This document shows, in pieces, positions 34,884 to 47,853 of a stretch of 64,000 bases of DNA. Source of the stretch: Phanerochaete sordida (lineage: Eukaryota > Basidiomycota > Agaricomycetes > Polyporales > Phanerochaetaceae); the NCBI GenBank assembly GCA_019973155.2, contig BPQB01000007.1:496001-560000 (forward strand), written 5' to 3'. The notes under the pieces were generated by a model. That model was not told where the DNA came from. It searched no databases and worked only from the letters and a program-made list of their open reading frames with translations. The translations under genes were made by a program, and so were the position numbers. Within the stretch, counting starts at the first letter, position 1, and every line of letters begins with the position of its first letter.

Positions 34884-37800
34884 GCCACCCCCCGCGGGCA
34901 CTTCTGGCCCCGCAACGCACACGGTATACACGGCAAGGGCAGCGGCGGATAGTCGGCAAGCACCGACTCCTACTCCCGTCCCGCCCGTCTAGGTCGTCGC
35001 ACAACTTCACGCACACCGGCCAGCCGACGTTGGATGTTCGACTGCTCATCCGATATCTGCCACGACAACAGCCTCGCTCCTCGGATTTCAAACCGCCCAA
35101 CGGACCGCCTGTATGCACGCATACATGCGTATCAATTACGCACGATGGCGTCTGGAGCATCGAAGCCTTATCGTCGCCGGTAACAGCCGTCCTGTCTTCC
35201 CATTAATGCCCCCTTCCCGCTAGGTTTCTCATCACTCCAACCTCTGTACATCATCGGCTCGCCACCTGTACTCTTCGCCACCGCCACCCACCTCCCCTCC
35301 GCCAGCCGAGCCCTCGAAGACAAGACATCAAGTACGATGTCCCTGTACCATATGTACTATTGCCGACATCCCCGCGGTCTTCCGCACTGCGCCGCTCTTC
35401 TCCGTATCGTCACTATCTCCTTCCAGCTCACCAGTCGCAGGACGCGATATTCATTCCCGCTGTCCTGCATCGAGCCGATACAGAAGTCACCTCCCCGTCG
35501 CACTCGAACCACTGCAACGGATGGTGTCTCATGGTGCTTGCACCGCTCCCGGTCTCGGTTCTATCCCTTTTCTTCTTGACCCGATCCGTCTAACTACTCA
35601 CATGGATTCTTGTCTCTTCATCTAGTTGCTGGATCATTGACTGTACATAGAGTTTCATCTGCCTTCCCAGCATCGTGTTCATCGTTATATTTTCATTCCT
35701 CCTTATCTTCGTCACCGCTGTTCCCTACTCCTTCACCTTTCTTACGATTGGCAGTTGCTACCGTTCTCTTGCACAAGACGGCCTCATGACCTCGTACGTA
35801 GTGTTCGAGTACCTGGCATGTTTCACGTCGTATCGTCCCAATTGAAGCCTGCAATGGGCACCCATACCTTGCATCCTACATCCGTCCCTGTTTCCATCTG
35901 CGCAGCCTTTGGCTCTGGTGACGCACATTGCATTCATGTCCGTAGCACACAGCCAATAGACCCAGTCTAGACCTCCGCACAACGACTCTGCCCTCCGAAA
36001 GCGGTGCCTCCGTCGCGATGTCCGCCACTTGGGCGAAGCATGCCTGTGCGGCAGCCGCACGTCATGGCCGGCCACGCTCGACGTGCGCTCCACCTTCTGG
36101 GCTTCGCGAAGTCTTCGTGTCCGGCATGCTCGGTTCCGCCGGGGACGGGCGGGCCTCTCCGCGGCCGCATGCCCGTCGACACGTACGCCGGGCGCGCTCC
36201 GGGCTCCTTGAACGTCGGGGCCGAACGCTGCGGCGTGTCGCGCGCGGCGGGCTCGCGGAGGAAGACATTCGTAGCCGGCGGGTCCTCGTCTGGTGCTGTT
36301 GGAGGGCGCCGTGTGGAAGCTTGGGCTTCGAGGACGGCAGCAGTGGTGACCAGACAGGAGAGTGCAATACAGGCTGGAAGCCCAGACGCTCGGGCTTGTG
36401 CGGAGGCAGGTTGTCGTGTCTCGAAGGCGGGGTTCTATCGGTGAAGGTGTGTACCAAATGGGTCGAAAGATGCAGCGCGCGAGAGGTTGTCCAGTAGGGA
36501 TGGCTGACGTATGAGCGTGTTCATATCGGCCTTAGGTGTCCAGGTATTCTTGCGGAGGTACGTGATTGGCTAGTAGACTCTGGCGGTGTAGCACAGCTGA
36601 ACGGAAGGGCAAGCAAGCAAAAATGTGCACGAGCCTTGAAATGCTCATCTGTTGCCTGGTAACGCCTGGACACAACGGTGCAGTGCAGGCGGAAAATAGC
36701 TAAGTGAATGAAGCTCAGCCTTGCACATACATGCACAAGATCGCAGGCGCGTACCTCACAATATCCCCAACGGTCTGAAATAGACCCATGCCGCGCCAAC
36801 GCTGGTATAAGCGGCGACTGAAGACCCCGGCAGCGCTATTACGGTCCTCGGGCCTCAGCACGAGATCGCGCCCATTCTGGTGGACAGCCAGGATCCGGTG
36901 AGCAGCGCGCGGCTCGTGCCGCTGCCCACTGGCGATCCCGCGTTGGGTATGCCACCCCGCCGGAAGGAGGCCCGCGGGCCCGCGTGGGCTCGCTCTAGGC
37001 TGCCAGGTGTATATCCACGCGAGTTCCCAATGCAGGCAACTCGCGTCTGCCGTCCTCCTGGGCAGATCGAGGAGATCGCTGGGCCTGCGTTCATCTCCGG
37101 CGGAAAGGCTATCAGCGCAAATCCCCACATGAGCTGGGACGCCCGCCGCTCGCTCGCCTTCTTGATGTGAGTGCTATGTACGTGAGGGCAATTGTGGAGA
37201 GCCGCCGCCGTGTGACTTCATTGCGCGAGTATGTTGGCGTGGGTATGTGCGGAGTCGGGTGCGAGGACATAGCAAGGTTTGAGAGCATGAAGCTGGGGAT
37301 GTTGGAATGGTGCCTTGCGCGCGGACAGAGGACATGTAACTCAATAGGACTGATGGCTGTCCTCGTCGATATGGCCTTTGGGACATTGCGGCGAGAACAG
37401 CCGCAAGCATGAGCGAAGGTCCTCCGGCAACGCGACGAGACGAGAGGCAGCAAATGGGACGTATTTGCACTGGTAGGCGGGAGGCACATCCGCCCGCGCA
37501 GGCACATAGACCGACCCGCACGTTGTGGGTAGATGAGACACGGAGATTCGTCACCCGCCATGCACCCACCATGCATCTGCGCACCGGCTTCACCCTAGAT
37601 GCCTTGACATACGCCGTTGGCTCAGTTGAAACAGGCAGAACATGGAGTAATCGCGCGCTCACCAGTAGCTCTTCGGTCTTCATTGTTCACGGCAGCTGGT
37701 ATGCAGCCCTGGCGAGGCAGCCTTGCTGTTGTGCGTAAGTGCTACCCGAGGTAAGCCAGCGATCGGTGCATGCCCGTCGAAGACCGAGGGGCTACGGTGT

Positions 37801-38424
37801 ATATAGCATGGCTTCGGAATGGATGTGGGCGGCGACCAAAGCTAAAGACGCAATGGAGGTCGCTATCGCGATAAGGACGTAAAGGACGTGTCAAAGAGCT
37901 GAAGGCAGGGGTGATAGGAGAAGCTATGGGGAATGATAGGAGGCAGCGTTCTGGTCAACTAAATGGGAAGGTGTCCCCAAAGGTGGAGAGCAGGAAGAAG
38001 GGCGCCGCGCGTGGACGTGAGGAGGCCAACGGAGTGCTCGCTAACCCCGGTATGAAACGTTAACGGGTGTTGGACCGAGGGGTACGCTGGGTCGCGCGGC
38101 GAGCTTGTACCTGGTCGAGCGAGCTTGGGGAATTTGGCGGGCACAGCGCAGAGCAAGGCAGAGAACGGGTCGCTAGGGACGGGGTCGAGGATGGCTGAAT
38201 GTGTCGGGCGAAGACGCTACACGTCGGACTTGTCGACTTCGATCCGGAAGCGGCTGCCCTTTAGGCGCCGGGCATCCCCAAGAGTTGAGAGGTCTGTTCG
38301 AGTCTGCTATAAATCCCTCCCCAACACATTCCTACCTGTCGTTCCTTCCCGTCTCCTCGTACCACTCCCAACGCCCACCACGCTCATTCTCGAGTCTAGA
38401 TTATCTCGCTAACGCTCTGACGAA
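34884..38424. other. 3.5 kb without a firmly supported gene
   Basis: 34884-35760 is pyrimidine-rich and looks like a long 3' flank of the Yippee gene. 36000-37700 contains overlapping open frames on both strands. The most coding-like is plus 36880-37170, with mostly G or C in third positions, but its antisense frames are open over the same stretch, so I do not call a gene. A TATA box TATAAAT at 38308-38314 belongs to the small gene at 38425. Confidence 0.45.
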
Positions 38425-38776
38425 ATGGGTGAGTAGCGTCGGCTGCAGTCCTCGCCAGCCCCGCTCACAAGACATCTTTTCCCCAGCCACTCTCGCATCC
38501 CGTCCCTCCGTCTCTTCTCCGCTCGCCCGCCCCGTGTCGCTCGACGGCCCCGCACTCCTGCCTGCACGGCCGCAACCAAAACGCAACCTCTCCATCACGC
38601 CCGTGCACTTCCCCACCTCGCGCCCATTACGACCGTTCCCGAGCATTGCCCAGGCGCACTCGCCGCTATCACCTACCTCTCCGCGGAAAACAACCAAGAT
38701 CATCGAGCCGCCAAAGAACTTCAAGTCCGAGTTCGTGCTCCACCTCACGCAGGCTGAGCTCGGCCGCCAGGACTGA
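38425..38776 (+). CDS. Small unknown protein
   Basis: Not recognised. The model has a 4-base first coding exon (ATGG at 38425-38428), a 58-nt GT-AG intron, and a second exon to the TGA at 38774-38776, giving about 97 residues. The protein starts MATLASRPSVSSPLARP, is rich in Pro and Ser, and ends with a more ordered part (KTTKIIEPPKNFKSEFVLHL). It has no membrane span. A TATA box TATAAAT lies 117 bp upstream of the start and a pyrimidine-rich leader follows, which supports a real promoter. Without homology evidence the call rests on promoter, splice signals and frame only. Confidence 0.5.
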
Positions 38777-40082
38777 GCGCGGGCTGCGCGGGCAGGGCAG
38801 GATCAGGCGCAGCTGGGCCGCTGCGCCCCGGGTTCAGGGCGGAGGACGCGTGGTGCGGCGCATTCGCAGGAGATGGTGATTATTAAGGCTGCCCAGCGCG
38901 CCGCTACGTTCATCAGTCTCGAAGAGTCTCAGAGGATCATGACGTCTACCGCGTGTCATCCCCGCGTTGTCAAGCTCGCGGCGTGCCTCGTTCTCGCGCA
39001 CCACGGTCTTCGACACATGCGCTCTCGCCGCTACTCTCACCATCGTCTTCGTCCCGCCCCTGCCGACGCGTCTACCTCGAACCCCCTCGCGTCTACCGCC
39101 CTATCATCATTCGCATATGCCTTGCCCTTCTCTCGCCGACCTTCCTCGCTTCCACGCCATCCCACCTACCTTACGCCAGGCACTGTAGACTAGACAAAAA
39201 GCCAATGTTGGATTCCTGCATCTCGGGTCTTCATTTTCCATTCTCACTCATATACCCCACCGCATCCTACTTATCCTCTACCCTACCCTTGCCTTTTCAA
39301 TTCTTCTTGCCGTCCACATTTTTCTCCTTCTGTTGTCGGCTTGCAGTCAGGGTCATTCATGCGTTTCGCCCGCCGCGGCTTCACTGTAGACAAGTGTTCC
39401 ACTTCTGCCTCGATGTCTGGCGTCCTGCCAGTGTCCGGTGATTTGTATTTTTACCTTACGTTCCAGTTTACTGCCACCTGTTTCTCACATACAAGTACTT
39501 GTGGTGCATACCTGACTACTTGTTGTTGTACCACGTCCGATGTAAATGCAACAAGGAATAAACATCATAGACAGAACCGGAGTGCGCGTCCTTCGAGAAC
39601 CGACACAAAACATGACATTCATAACGGCCGCTCGTATCATGCAGTCAGACATTGTATGTGTCCGATAGCGTTTGGTGCCGTATTAGCAGGTCCACCACTA
39701 CATGCGCAGTGCTTACTAGGCCGCACGCGAAAGCCAGTGCATTGCCAACAGGTACGCCCATGGGAGTCGTTTGCGCGGCAAGTCACTTCGAGAGCCGAAA
39801 TCAAAACAAAGCTCTCGGTGTATAGTTACAGACCTCTTCGCAATGTTGATAGGGCAGCTGATGGCTATAGTAGCTAGTTTCTGAATTTCTGGGCGACTCA
39901 GTGAGCGCATGTTTGGCTTTATTGCCAGCGACCAGGACCACTGGCCTCGCGGGCGCTTAAACTAGAGGCGCCTCTTCCTAGTCAAAACACCATCGTTTCG
40001 CTCCGTTAAAAAGACTCCCCTGCTCAGAATCGTCGCGGCTACACGTCTAGATAGTTACGAAGGTGCAATAAATCAAAAAGGA
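38777..40082. other. Intergenic stretch, pyrimidine-rich then AT-richer
   Basis: About 1.3 kb. 39000-39360 is rich in C and T, like fungal 3' or 5' untranslated regions. No frame resembles a known protein. Confidence 0.45.
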
Positions 40083-40186
40083 TGCTCCCTGTGAGGCTTG
40101 AACTCACGACCTTAGGATAATATTCACTCCATGAGTGATCATACTCGCGTATGAGACCTACGCTCTACCGACTGAGCCAAGGAAGC
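40083..40186 (-). tRNA. Elongator tRNA-Met (CAT) with a 31-nt intron
   Basis: Read on the minus strand, the 7-bp acceptor stem GCTTCCT pairs with AGGGAGC, and the D arm is GCTC...GAGC. The anticodon loop is CTCATA plus A, with anticodon CAT, and the T arm is GTGAG-TTCAAGC-CTCAC. The discriminator base is A. A 31-nt intron (40119-40149) sits directly after position 37, the standard place. Mature length is 73 before CCA. The T31/T39 mismatch in the anticodon stem also occurs in yeast elongator tRNA-Met. An initiator tRNA would start with A, so this is the elongator form. Confidence 0.93.
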
Positions 40187-40357
40187 ATATCTGAGCGCTG
40201 AGCCTAAACCCGATGAACCATAGGCGCCTAAGCGGAGGCGGACCGAAGAGGGAAGGTGGCCTTCGTTTGTTCTCAACGGCGACCAAGTCAATCTGCTAGT
40301 CCTCCCAGTCGACGCCCTCGCCTCGTGGTAGTACTTTCATACCACCAGCCCAACCTC

Positions 40358-42395
40358 ATGCCCCCACACAACCCGCGTAAACGACGCGCAGAAGACGAGC
40401 TGCTACCAGTATACGCCCCAAAGCAGCCCCGCACATCACCACTCCCAGGCGAACTCTCTGCCCGCTGGATAAGAGTCGGCAAGGAAGCAATGGGCCTCTT
40501 CCAGGACACGGGCGTCGTTATCTTCAACGCACTCACCAACGCAGCCTCTCTCTTCTTTGGAGACGAACGCGAAAACTCGACACAGCCTCAGCAGCAGCTG
40601 GCGAAACCGTCACAGGTTCCCGGCCACCACCCATCATATCCTATCTCTTCAACGCCGTCGCCCTCGAAAACGGCCACATTGAAGCCTTCAGGCTCTGGTG
40701 ATACCGTCATCGAGCCCTGCAATACTCTGCCGTCACCACCTCCTTCAACGTCTTCGAGCGAAGCATCAGCTGTACCAGCCTCCAACGAAGCGGGTCCGAG
40801 CAAGCCGCGCTTGACAGTGAAATTCGTGCCGGCAGCGCCGCCACTACGTCGCCAGGCTGCCGCTTCCGACGCGTCGACATCAAGACAGCCGTTGCATAGC
40901 TTGAGCAACAGCGCTGCTCAGCCTGATGAGCTCACCCGCGTCCCGCCGCTGCCCACACCACCCCCAAGTAACACCTCCGCTTCGTCCCTAAGCCCTACGA
41001 CCAACATCTTGGGACTCTACCCCCAGATCAACGATGCTATTGATGCTGCGATTGTGCGCCAGTCCAAGGTCAAGGTGCCGCGGAAAATCAAGCATCGCCA
41101 GCACATATTCCACAGCCAGTTCAAGGCTAGCGTGAAGGATCAGCTGAAGAAGACACGAGAAGAGATGGAACGCGATCTCTACAACCTGAGAAAACGGACG
41201 AGTGGGTGTATGCACTTTCATCCATGTTGTGCGCCGAAGCTGACGTTGCATCAGCTGGATTCCAGTCATCACTGAAGGAGTTTCGAGGATGGTTGGGATA
41301 TCGAGAACGGTTGGAAGTACTGCAGAAATTGGAGACTCTTGCTCGTAAGCACGTCGCGGACTCGGGATGGACGTCGGTGTTGACCATGCATTTAGCTTCA
41401 CCTTCCCTCGAGGACCTACGCGACGCTGAACCCACGCCTTCGCTATCGCGAACTCCATCAAATCCTATTGCGTCCACGACGTACATTCAGCGTGCTCTCA
41501 GGGACGCGGAAAAATCATTGCTTACCCCCAAGCCGGTCGTGTCTACCCCCTCGCTCTCACGGTTACGCGCCACACAAGCGAAAGTCTCCGAGCAGATCGA
41601 CTCGCGCATACGACCCAAGCGCCCGTCTCTGCCTGAGACACTCCCGCCAGAAGACGAGGCGAAGGTTGACGAGCTCCTGCGCAAGCGCGGTGTCATCAGC
41701 AAGTGCGTGCGCGAACAGGTCAGCGACAAGGACCTGCAGCGGTTGCGTCCGGGCCAATGGCTCAACGACGAGATCATCAACTTCTACGGGCAAATGATCT
41801 TGTGTCGTGCAGAGGAGGGCAAAGAGAATCAGCGAGAGAGCATGTTGGATGTGCACTATTTCAGCACGTTCTTCTGGTCGAAGTTGAAGAATGAGGGTTA
41901 CGAGAAGGCAAGGCTAGCGAAGTGGACAAAGAAGGTATTTTCCTGCGTTTGCTTGATGGTGGAGCTCAGTGGCTAACGTTCCTTTGTGTGGCGCAGTTCG
42001 ACCTGTTCTCAAAGGATGTCATTCTCATCCCTGTGAACCACAACAACTCGCACTGGACAGGCGCGGCGATCAACTTCCGCAAGAAGCGCATCGAAAGCTA
42101 CGACAGCATGAACATGGACCGGGCGCAGGTGTTCAAGCTCCTGCGTGGGTACCTCGATGCCGAGCACCGGAACAAAAAGAAGAAGCCGTTCGACTTCACC
42201 GGCTGGGTCGACTGGACTCTCGACGACACACCACAGCAGGAGAACGGCTACGATTGTGGCGTCTTCACCTGCCAGTTCCTCGAGACTTTGGCCCGAGGAG
42301 AGGAGAGGTTCGCGTTCACCCAGTCGAATATGCACTACCTCCGTCGGCGGATGATATGGGAGATCGGACACGCAAAACTTCGGACCGACATCTAG
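40358..42395 (+). CDS. ULP1: SUMO-specific cysteine protease (ULP1/SENP, C48)
   Basis: Removes SUMO from proteins and matures its precursor, usually at the nuclear envelope. Three exons (40358-41201, 41255-41934, 41997-42395) encode 640 residues. The N-terminal 300 residues are Ser/Pro-rich and begin with a basic cluster (NPRKRRAEDE), a likely nuclear signal. Basic coiled-coil sequence follows. The protease domain runs from about LQRLRPGQWLNDEIINFY to the end. Catalytic residues are visible: His in PVNHNNSHWTG, Asp in ESYDSMN, oxyanion Gln in TPQQENGYDCGVF and Cys in the same motif. The frame is unbroken. Very secure for family; ULP1 rather than ULP2 is inferred from the C-terminal catalytic domain. 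Confidence 0.93.
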
Positions 42396-42879
42396 TCGAC
42401 TATTTTGCTCCTCCCCGCCATCCATCTCACTCTATTTATCATCCACACATTCGGTCTCGGTTTTGTCCTCATCATCTGCCCCGGCATCTTTTCGTGACTT
42501 CAACGGTCTCCACCGTTGTACATTACTTTATCCGTACATACTTCTGTGCCCTCGGTCTGCAAGTCTTCTGGTCTCACTGTACCTGTACTCTTGGTTTCCT
42601 CCATTTTCTCTGTCTCATCTCTGCGTTTTTGGCCTTGGAACAAAGATTCTTGTGTTGTCCAGCTGGGACAACATCCTCTCGGTCACTCTCTGTGTGAAGT
42701 GTGTCCGCGAAGGCTTGAATTGGTCGGGGAACCGAGATAGCGACAAACAGAGCGAGGTATGGGCAGTGAGACAAACATTAGGGAAACAAGTCCGTTTTCC
42801 AAAAGATAGAGACATAAGAAGTCGCCGCGTACAAAACCGTCTTGCTTGCGAGACGAGGGCGCAGGAGAGTGCCTGGAAA

Positions 42880-43529
42880 CTATCGCCGAAACCACCACAC
42901 GACGATGAAGAACCAGAAAACCAGGACTAGGAAGACGATGTACCACAACCATCGGCAGCCCTGGCGTGACGCCATGTTGTTCATTCGCCGGAACGTGCCC
43001 TTGAGGATGCCAGACGTCTCCGCAAAGGCGTCGTTCTGTGCGCAAAACGGAACACAGCCTGAACGTTCGGGCGTAGCAGCAGAGCGCGGAGAGACGCACC
43101 ATTTGACTGAGCTGCACCGTCGAGTCCCGCACTTCCTGGCCGATACCAATCGTGATCTGCACGTCCGCTTAGCCACGCCATCCTCCGCTTGCCAGAACAG
43201 CCAGCAGACTCACTCACATCCTTGAGTATCTTCACCTTGGCCGTGAGGCCCTCGAGGGCCTCGTCGTTCTGCCCTTCGAGGTCGTCTGCGAACCGCTGAC
43301 CCGCGCCGTATGGGTTCTCGCGGTACCCGCTACCGCTGCCGCCTGCGCCGCCGAACGGCGACGAGCGCCCAGACGACGGCGGCGTGCTGTAGTAGTCGTG
43401 CGCACCCAGCAGCGCCGCGCGGTTGTGCAGCGCACTGTCTGCATTGGGAGCTCGGAACCTGCGGGGACGCGGTCGCCGGTGAGTGCGGGAGCAACGACAG
43501 AGCGAGGCGGGGACGGACCTTTGGGACAT
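42880..43529 (-). CDS. Bet1/Sft1-type SNARE
   Basis: Membrane SNARE of ER-Golgi or intra-Golgi transport. The first coding exon is only MSQR. Then come FRAPNADSALHNRAALLG, a Gly/Ser-rich linker (SSGRSSPFGGAG) and the SNARE motif from about DLEGQNDEALEGLTAKV through IGQEVRDSTVQLSQMNDAF to TSGILKGTFRRMNNMASR. The C-terminal membrane anchor is WLWYIVFLVLVFWFFIVVWW, followed by FRR at the lumenal end. Four exons are joined by GT-AG introns. The architecture fits Bet1 and Sft1; Bet1 is favoured by the NPYGAGQRFADDLEGQN region but not proven. Confidence 0.88.
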
Positions 43530-44477
43530 GTTGACTGAATGAAACGTAGTCGAGCTAGTGTGCAGGCCTGCTGCGTCCGAGGGACATCAAATTATACGAG
43601 GGGAAAGGGTGTGCGATGAGCGAGCGAGTGTAGGTGTGGGGAAAGGTGCACGGCGGCGAGACAGCGAGAGGCGCCTGTGAGCTCCGCTTCCGCCACGTCG
43701 ATGGAGGTTTCCGCACAAGACACGTCGTGTCGGATCGTGTGATGTCCTTTCGATTAGCATTTCAGGTGCCAGGCTAGGACAAAGGCAGCGTAGAGCGATA
43801 GCTGCGAGACTAGCACTAAGCCTCCCCAGCTGAACTGACGGTGTGCGGGAACCCCCAAGCGTACTCATTCGTGTGCGCCTGTCGAGGATACTGTGCGTAA
43901 ACATCCAACATTACTCATTAGTGCATAAGGTTAGAGATACATTCTGACGGGCTTCGACGAATGAAAAGCAGATCAGCACTTGAAGCGCGACAAGTGATGG
44001 ATGAATCGTGAGGTGAAGCTGTAGACCAAAGACTACGGTACCACAAGATGTAAGACCATGAAGTAGTATGCGACATGTCAAGGAGATCCAGAAGTGTAGA
44101 GACAGTACGCCCAAGAGTATGAAACCAGCAATACAATCGAGCTAAGGTATGGAATGGACGACCGAGCCCGTGGCAAGAGGGCTGTCTGGCAACCTCCACT
44201 TGCGTACCAGGATCGGCCTTGGAGAAGCGAATAGGCGAATATAGGGAATAATGAGTCCGTATGGTGATGCATTGTAATCTTCTGAGTCAGGATGGTGGTG
44301 AGACAATAGTACAGTCAGGAATACAAGTCCGTGGGTCAAGCAGCAACGACAAGTCTTTATTCAATGCTCATGCGGTTTGGATGTGTTGCCATGGGTCCTC
44401 GGTGGATTTGCATAGACTTGCCGCGCTGCATGACTGTGTTCTTCGACACTGTCAAACACATGAGCGTCATGATGAAA
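43530..44477. other. Intergenic, no supported gene
   Basis: About 950 bp between BET1 (5' side) and the end of the UPF0658 gene, both on minus. Short frames on both strands show no motif. Part must be the BET1 promoter. Confidence 0.45.
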
Positions 44478-45975
44478 TCAAGACGAATGACAAGACGTAC
44501 TCTGCGTCTTCAAGCCCCGTCCGAAGTTTTGCATCACAAGGCAGGCAACGATGAATGTCGCTATTAGCAATATTATGGCCAGAACAGCTGCACGGTTGTC
44601 AGCCTCCAGTTCAAACCCAAGACCGAACTGCGTGACGTACAGAATGTTGTCAGAGTTCCCCATACTGCCTCAAATGTCGGATCGGTATCCTTGAATCGAA
44701 GAACCTTGACAAGCTAGTGCAATCGTCATTTAGCAACGGAGATAAAGCGGGAAAAACGCGTAAAACGAACCTTGTATACGAAGTAAACCAATGCGGCGAT
44801 ACAACCACCCATGAAGGACCACATCATGAGTTTGTTCTCGTGCCGCGCCGCAAGGTGGCCTTCGATGAGGACAATGAGTGATAGAGGGAGGGCCGCACAA
44901 GTCAGATAGTATTCCGCGTCGTGGGCGTTCAGGACCAGCCATATGAACTGCACAGAGAAGCCGACCCAGAAGAACAGGTCGAACTTGACGAGGCAGAGGA
45001 AGATCTGGTACTGAGCGTACATCGTCTTGATGCGTCGGTCCGCGCCGATGTACTTGTACACCTTCCAGCCGAATTCGGTGTAGATCTTCCAGCCCAGTAA
45101 ACAGTACGCGAGCTCTGCGACGGAAATCACTATCGGGATGATGAGTGTGAGCACGTCGATGGGGATATGTGATATGCCGGTGGTGCCAGTCGGCAAGGAC
45201 TGCTGGATCTCCTTGATTTGAATGATTGCATAGACAAGGAAAAGGGCGTTGAAGATGCTGAAGAGCTGGGGTCAGCTTTGGTCACCAGGGAGTGATGAAA
45301 TCTCGCTGACGATAGGAATATAAATTGAAGTGTGTTTCGCGCCGCAACGGCATCTACGGCGAGAACAAACTGAAACACGCTATTCGGACGTGTCAGTGCA
45401 CGGGCCGAGGCGAAAGAATGGATGAGCGTACTGCGCGAGCGCAAAGATGGTCAGGTAGACAGGCATCTTGCGTGAGACGATGTCAGAGTCCTTGTCGTCC
45501 TTGTCGAATTCGTGCAGGCGAATAAGAAGGTCTGCTTCGATTGCCAAGTCGATCGCAGTCTCGACGAGGACGGTCAGGAGGTATAGTCGACAGGCAATAG
45601 AGTCGGGGATGAGCTGCAGCGCGTCTCGGGTCAGACGTTACGACCGGGGCGACAGGACGCGTCGACACGCACCGAGGACCATGTCAGAGCTTTCCCCTTT
45701 CCCTTCTCTTCTGTCGTTGTTGTTGGTGGGTATGCCCAGTCGTGGCCATTGGAGCTGGCACCCTCAAGGTCTTTCCCCGAGCCATCGGTCTTCTGGTCGA
45801 AGGTCAACGGCTCGACCTTGTGCACCTTGTGTTGCGCGGTCTGGTGAAAGGGGGTGGCGTACTGGTCGATGAGGTCGTCGTAGGGCGCCTTGGCGTCCTC
45901 GTCCGAATAGCCATCGTGGTGTGGCCGGGGGTTGGAAGACGGGTAGGAGGGCTCCCAGGTTGGAGCGTGCGACAT
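44478..45975 (-). CDS. Multi-pass membrane protein, UPF0658 family
   Basis: Resembles the fungal UPF0658 Golgi membrane proteins known from S. pombe; the biochemical role is unknown. It starts MSHAPTWEPSYPSSNPR with a soluble, polar N-terminus (about 100 residues). The membrane part follows: LIPDSIACRLYLLTVLVETAI, MPVYLTIFALAQ, IPIDVLTLIIPIVISVAELAY, the hallmark GWKVYKYIGADRRIKTMYAQ, FDLFFWVGFSVQFIWLVL, ALPLSLIVLIEGHLAARHEN and a last span (VLAIILLIATFIVACLVM). It ends NFGRGLKTQSTSCHSS. Several short GT-AG introns interrupt it; the last joins WGTLTTF to SVLAII. I count roughly seven spans. Confidence 0.75.
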
Positions 45976-46383
45976 GACCGAAGGAGTGTTTTGAAGCTTA
46001 TTCGTTCGACCTGCGAATTGTCAAGAGAGTGTGGTGTCGGCAGAGAGAGTGAGAGGCCTCCGTTGTCGTTGTCGGGGACGTCGTCGTCGACGGTGAGCGG
46101 CAAGAGGGCTCCGTTGTAACTCACACGGCCCAGGGCGTTGATGGCTATTTGGCGCCAGTGGCTGCCACCCTCGCTACAAGCGCCTCGCTTTATTACCACC
46201 CACGCACTTGGCATCGCGCCTCATCCGTCCAGGCTCCGGTCTCGAACGACGAGGCTGTTCGCGCGAAATAATGCATAGCTAGACTGTAAACACACAAAGC
46301 AACAGGATATCCAGACGTGCGATAGCAAGAATACTACAAGAGATGGTATAGTTTGAACCGGAGCTGGGGTCGATGGCCCGAGC

Positions 46384-47853
46384 CTAGTCGCTGTCCGTGT
46401 CCGTCGACGAGCCGGTCTCTTCGCCTTCCACGTCTGCGACCGTCGCAATGAACATCAGGCACGCATTTCTGAGACAACGACGCGACTTACCGACGAGGTA
46501 GTCCGACTCTAACCTAATCACTGGTGGTGGAGGCCGCGGCGGGCTATAGCGATTTGCCGCGGACTTTGAAGCGACCGACTTTGACTTCGCCTTGCCTGGC
46601 GGCGGCGCGCCGGCTAGCACAGGGCTTTGTATTGCGAAGGTCGAGACCGACCGAGCAGGCGACGAATATCGGGAACCCGACGAAGACGAACGTCGATCAA
46701 TAGACATGACCGACGATTCTCGTAATTTGGATGGTATCTTTGACTGAGAGCTTGAATGCGAGACAGGGAGTAGCTGAGAAGCTGTGAGCAAAGTGCAAAG
46801 ACCGCAGGGAGCCCCCCTCTTACTGAAGGTGAACCAGACAAATCAGTGTCCGATTTGACTCGGCTGACAGCAGATGCAACTGGGGGTAATTGAGCGTGTG
46901 TGGCGAGGTTCCATTCACGACCACTCACCGGTCTTGGGTTTCTTCGTCTTCTTGACAGGTGACACTGAAGGCGAACCATTCTGATGATTGTCAGTCACAT
47001 GTCCAACTCTCTCATTGCTGAACACACCCTCTTCTTATTGTGGTTGAGGCTGAACTCGGCATCCTCTGCCATGGTACCGTTCAATTCAAGATGAAGCATA
47101 AGGTAGGGGAGCAACTTGGAACGAACCTGCGAGTTTTGCCTTCGACTTGGCCTTGTTCTTCGATGGCGACTTGCTCTCATCAGAGACGTAACCGCCCTCC
47201 GAGTTGATGTATGGCGACCCCGCGTCAGACGACCTGGCCTTACTCGATGCATTCCGCGTCGCGCCTCTTCGCGAGTTCCCTAGGCCCATGCAGCTGCTCA
47301 GGTGCGGCGCGTAACGATTGGACGCGATCTGCATCGGAATTAGTAGCACTCGCCGAGGTCGGCGCCCAAGGGCCACACACCTGTCGTTTGCAGACAGAGC
47401 ACTCGAAATAAATATTCCCGGTGGGGGTATCCGTGCCGTTGGCTGAGGAGCCATCCAAGGCTCGTGTGCCGTCGGGCGAAGGTTGAGCGGTCCCAGACGT
47501 GGATCCGTTCGACGGTCCTGGAACGTGCACTGCGGCAGACTATGTCAACATTTGGGAGACAAGACCGCTGGTTTCCTCACCAGCATTGCATCTGCTCGGC
47601 GCACGCGACAGTCAGTGACTTGCAGCGCGGCGAGAGGCAGAGGCGTACCGCGTGTGGCAGATCTCGCACACGGACTTGGACCGTGCAATCTCCTGGTGCG
47701 ACTGAAGGACGACGTCCATGAGGAGCTCCTCCAGCATAGAGGAGAACATCCTGTTGCTCTGGGTGTGCCTGTGAGCAGCGGGGTCCGCGGGGACTGTGGC
47801 GGGGCACTCACGAACTCGTTCAAGGCCTCATCCCTCTCCTTCTTGGGTGCCAT
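46384..47853 (-). CDS. SGF11: SAGA deubiquitinase module subunit SGF11
   Basis: Part of the SAGA complex module that removes ubiquitin from histone H2B. It starts MAPKKERDEALNEF. The next exon gives SNRMFSSMLEELLMDVVLQ and HQEIARSKSVCEICHTRC, the N-terminal helix that binds the module. The zinc finger is FECSVCKRQIASNRYAPHLSSCMG (C-x2-C...H-x3-C), the Sgf11 signature. A long Ser/Lys-rich disordered tail follows (KSPSKNKAKSKAKL, SSSSGSRYSSPARS), ending in an acidic TGSSTDTDSD. At least five introns; their exact borders in the tail are less certain. The length is greater than that of yeast Sgf11, as in other basidiomycetes. Confidence 0.88.

Noticed and set aside
35500..35530. tRNA-like TCGAACC box in the Yippee 3' flank
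   Set aside because: The flanking bases do not form a T arm or acceptor stem.
40256..40357. Upstream in-frame extension of ULP1
   Set aside because: Depends on a non-ATG start; the first ATG at 40358 follows a leader-like region and gives a normal N-terminus.
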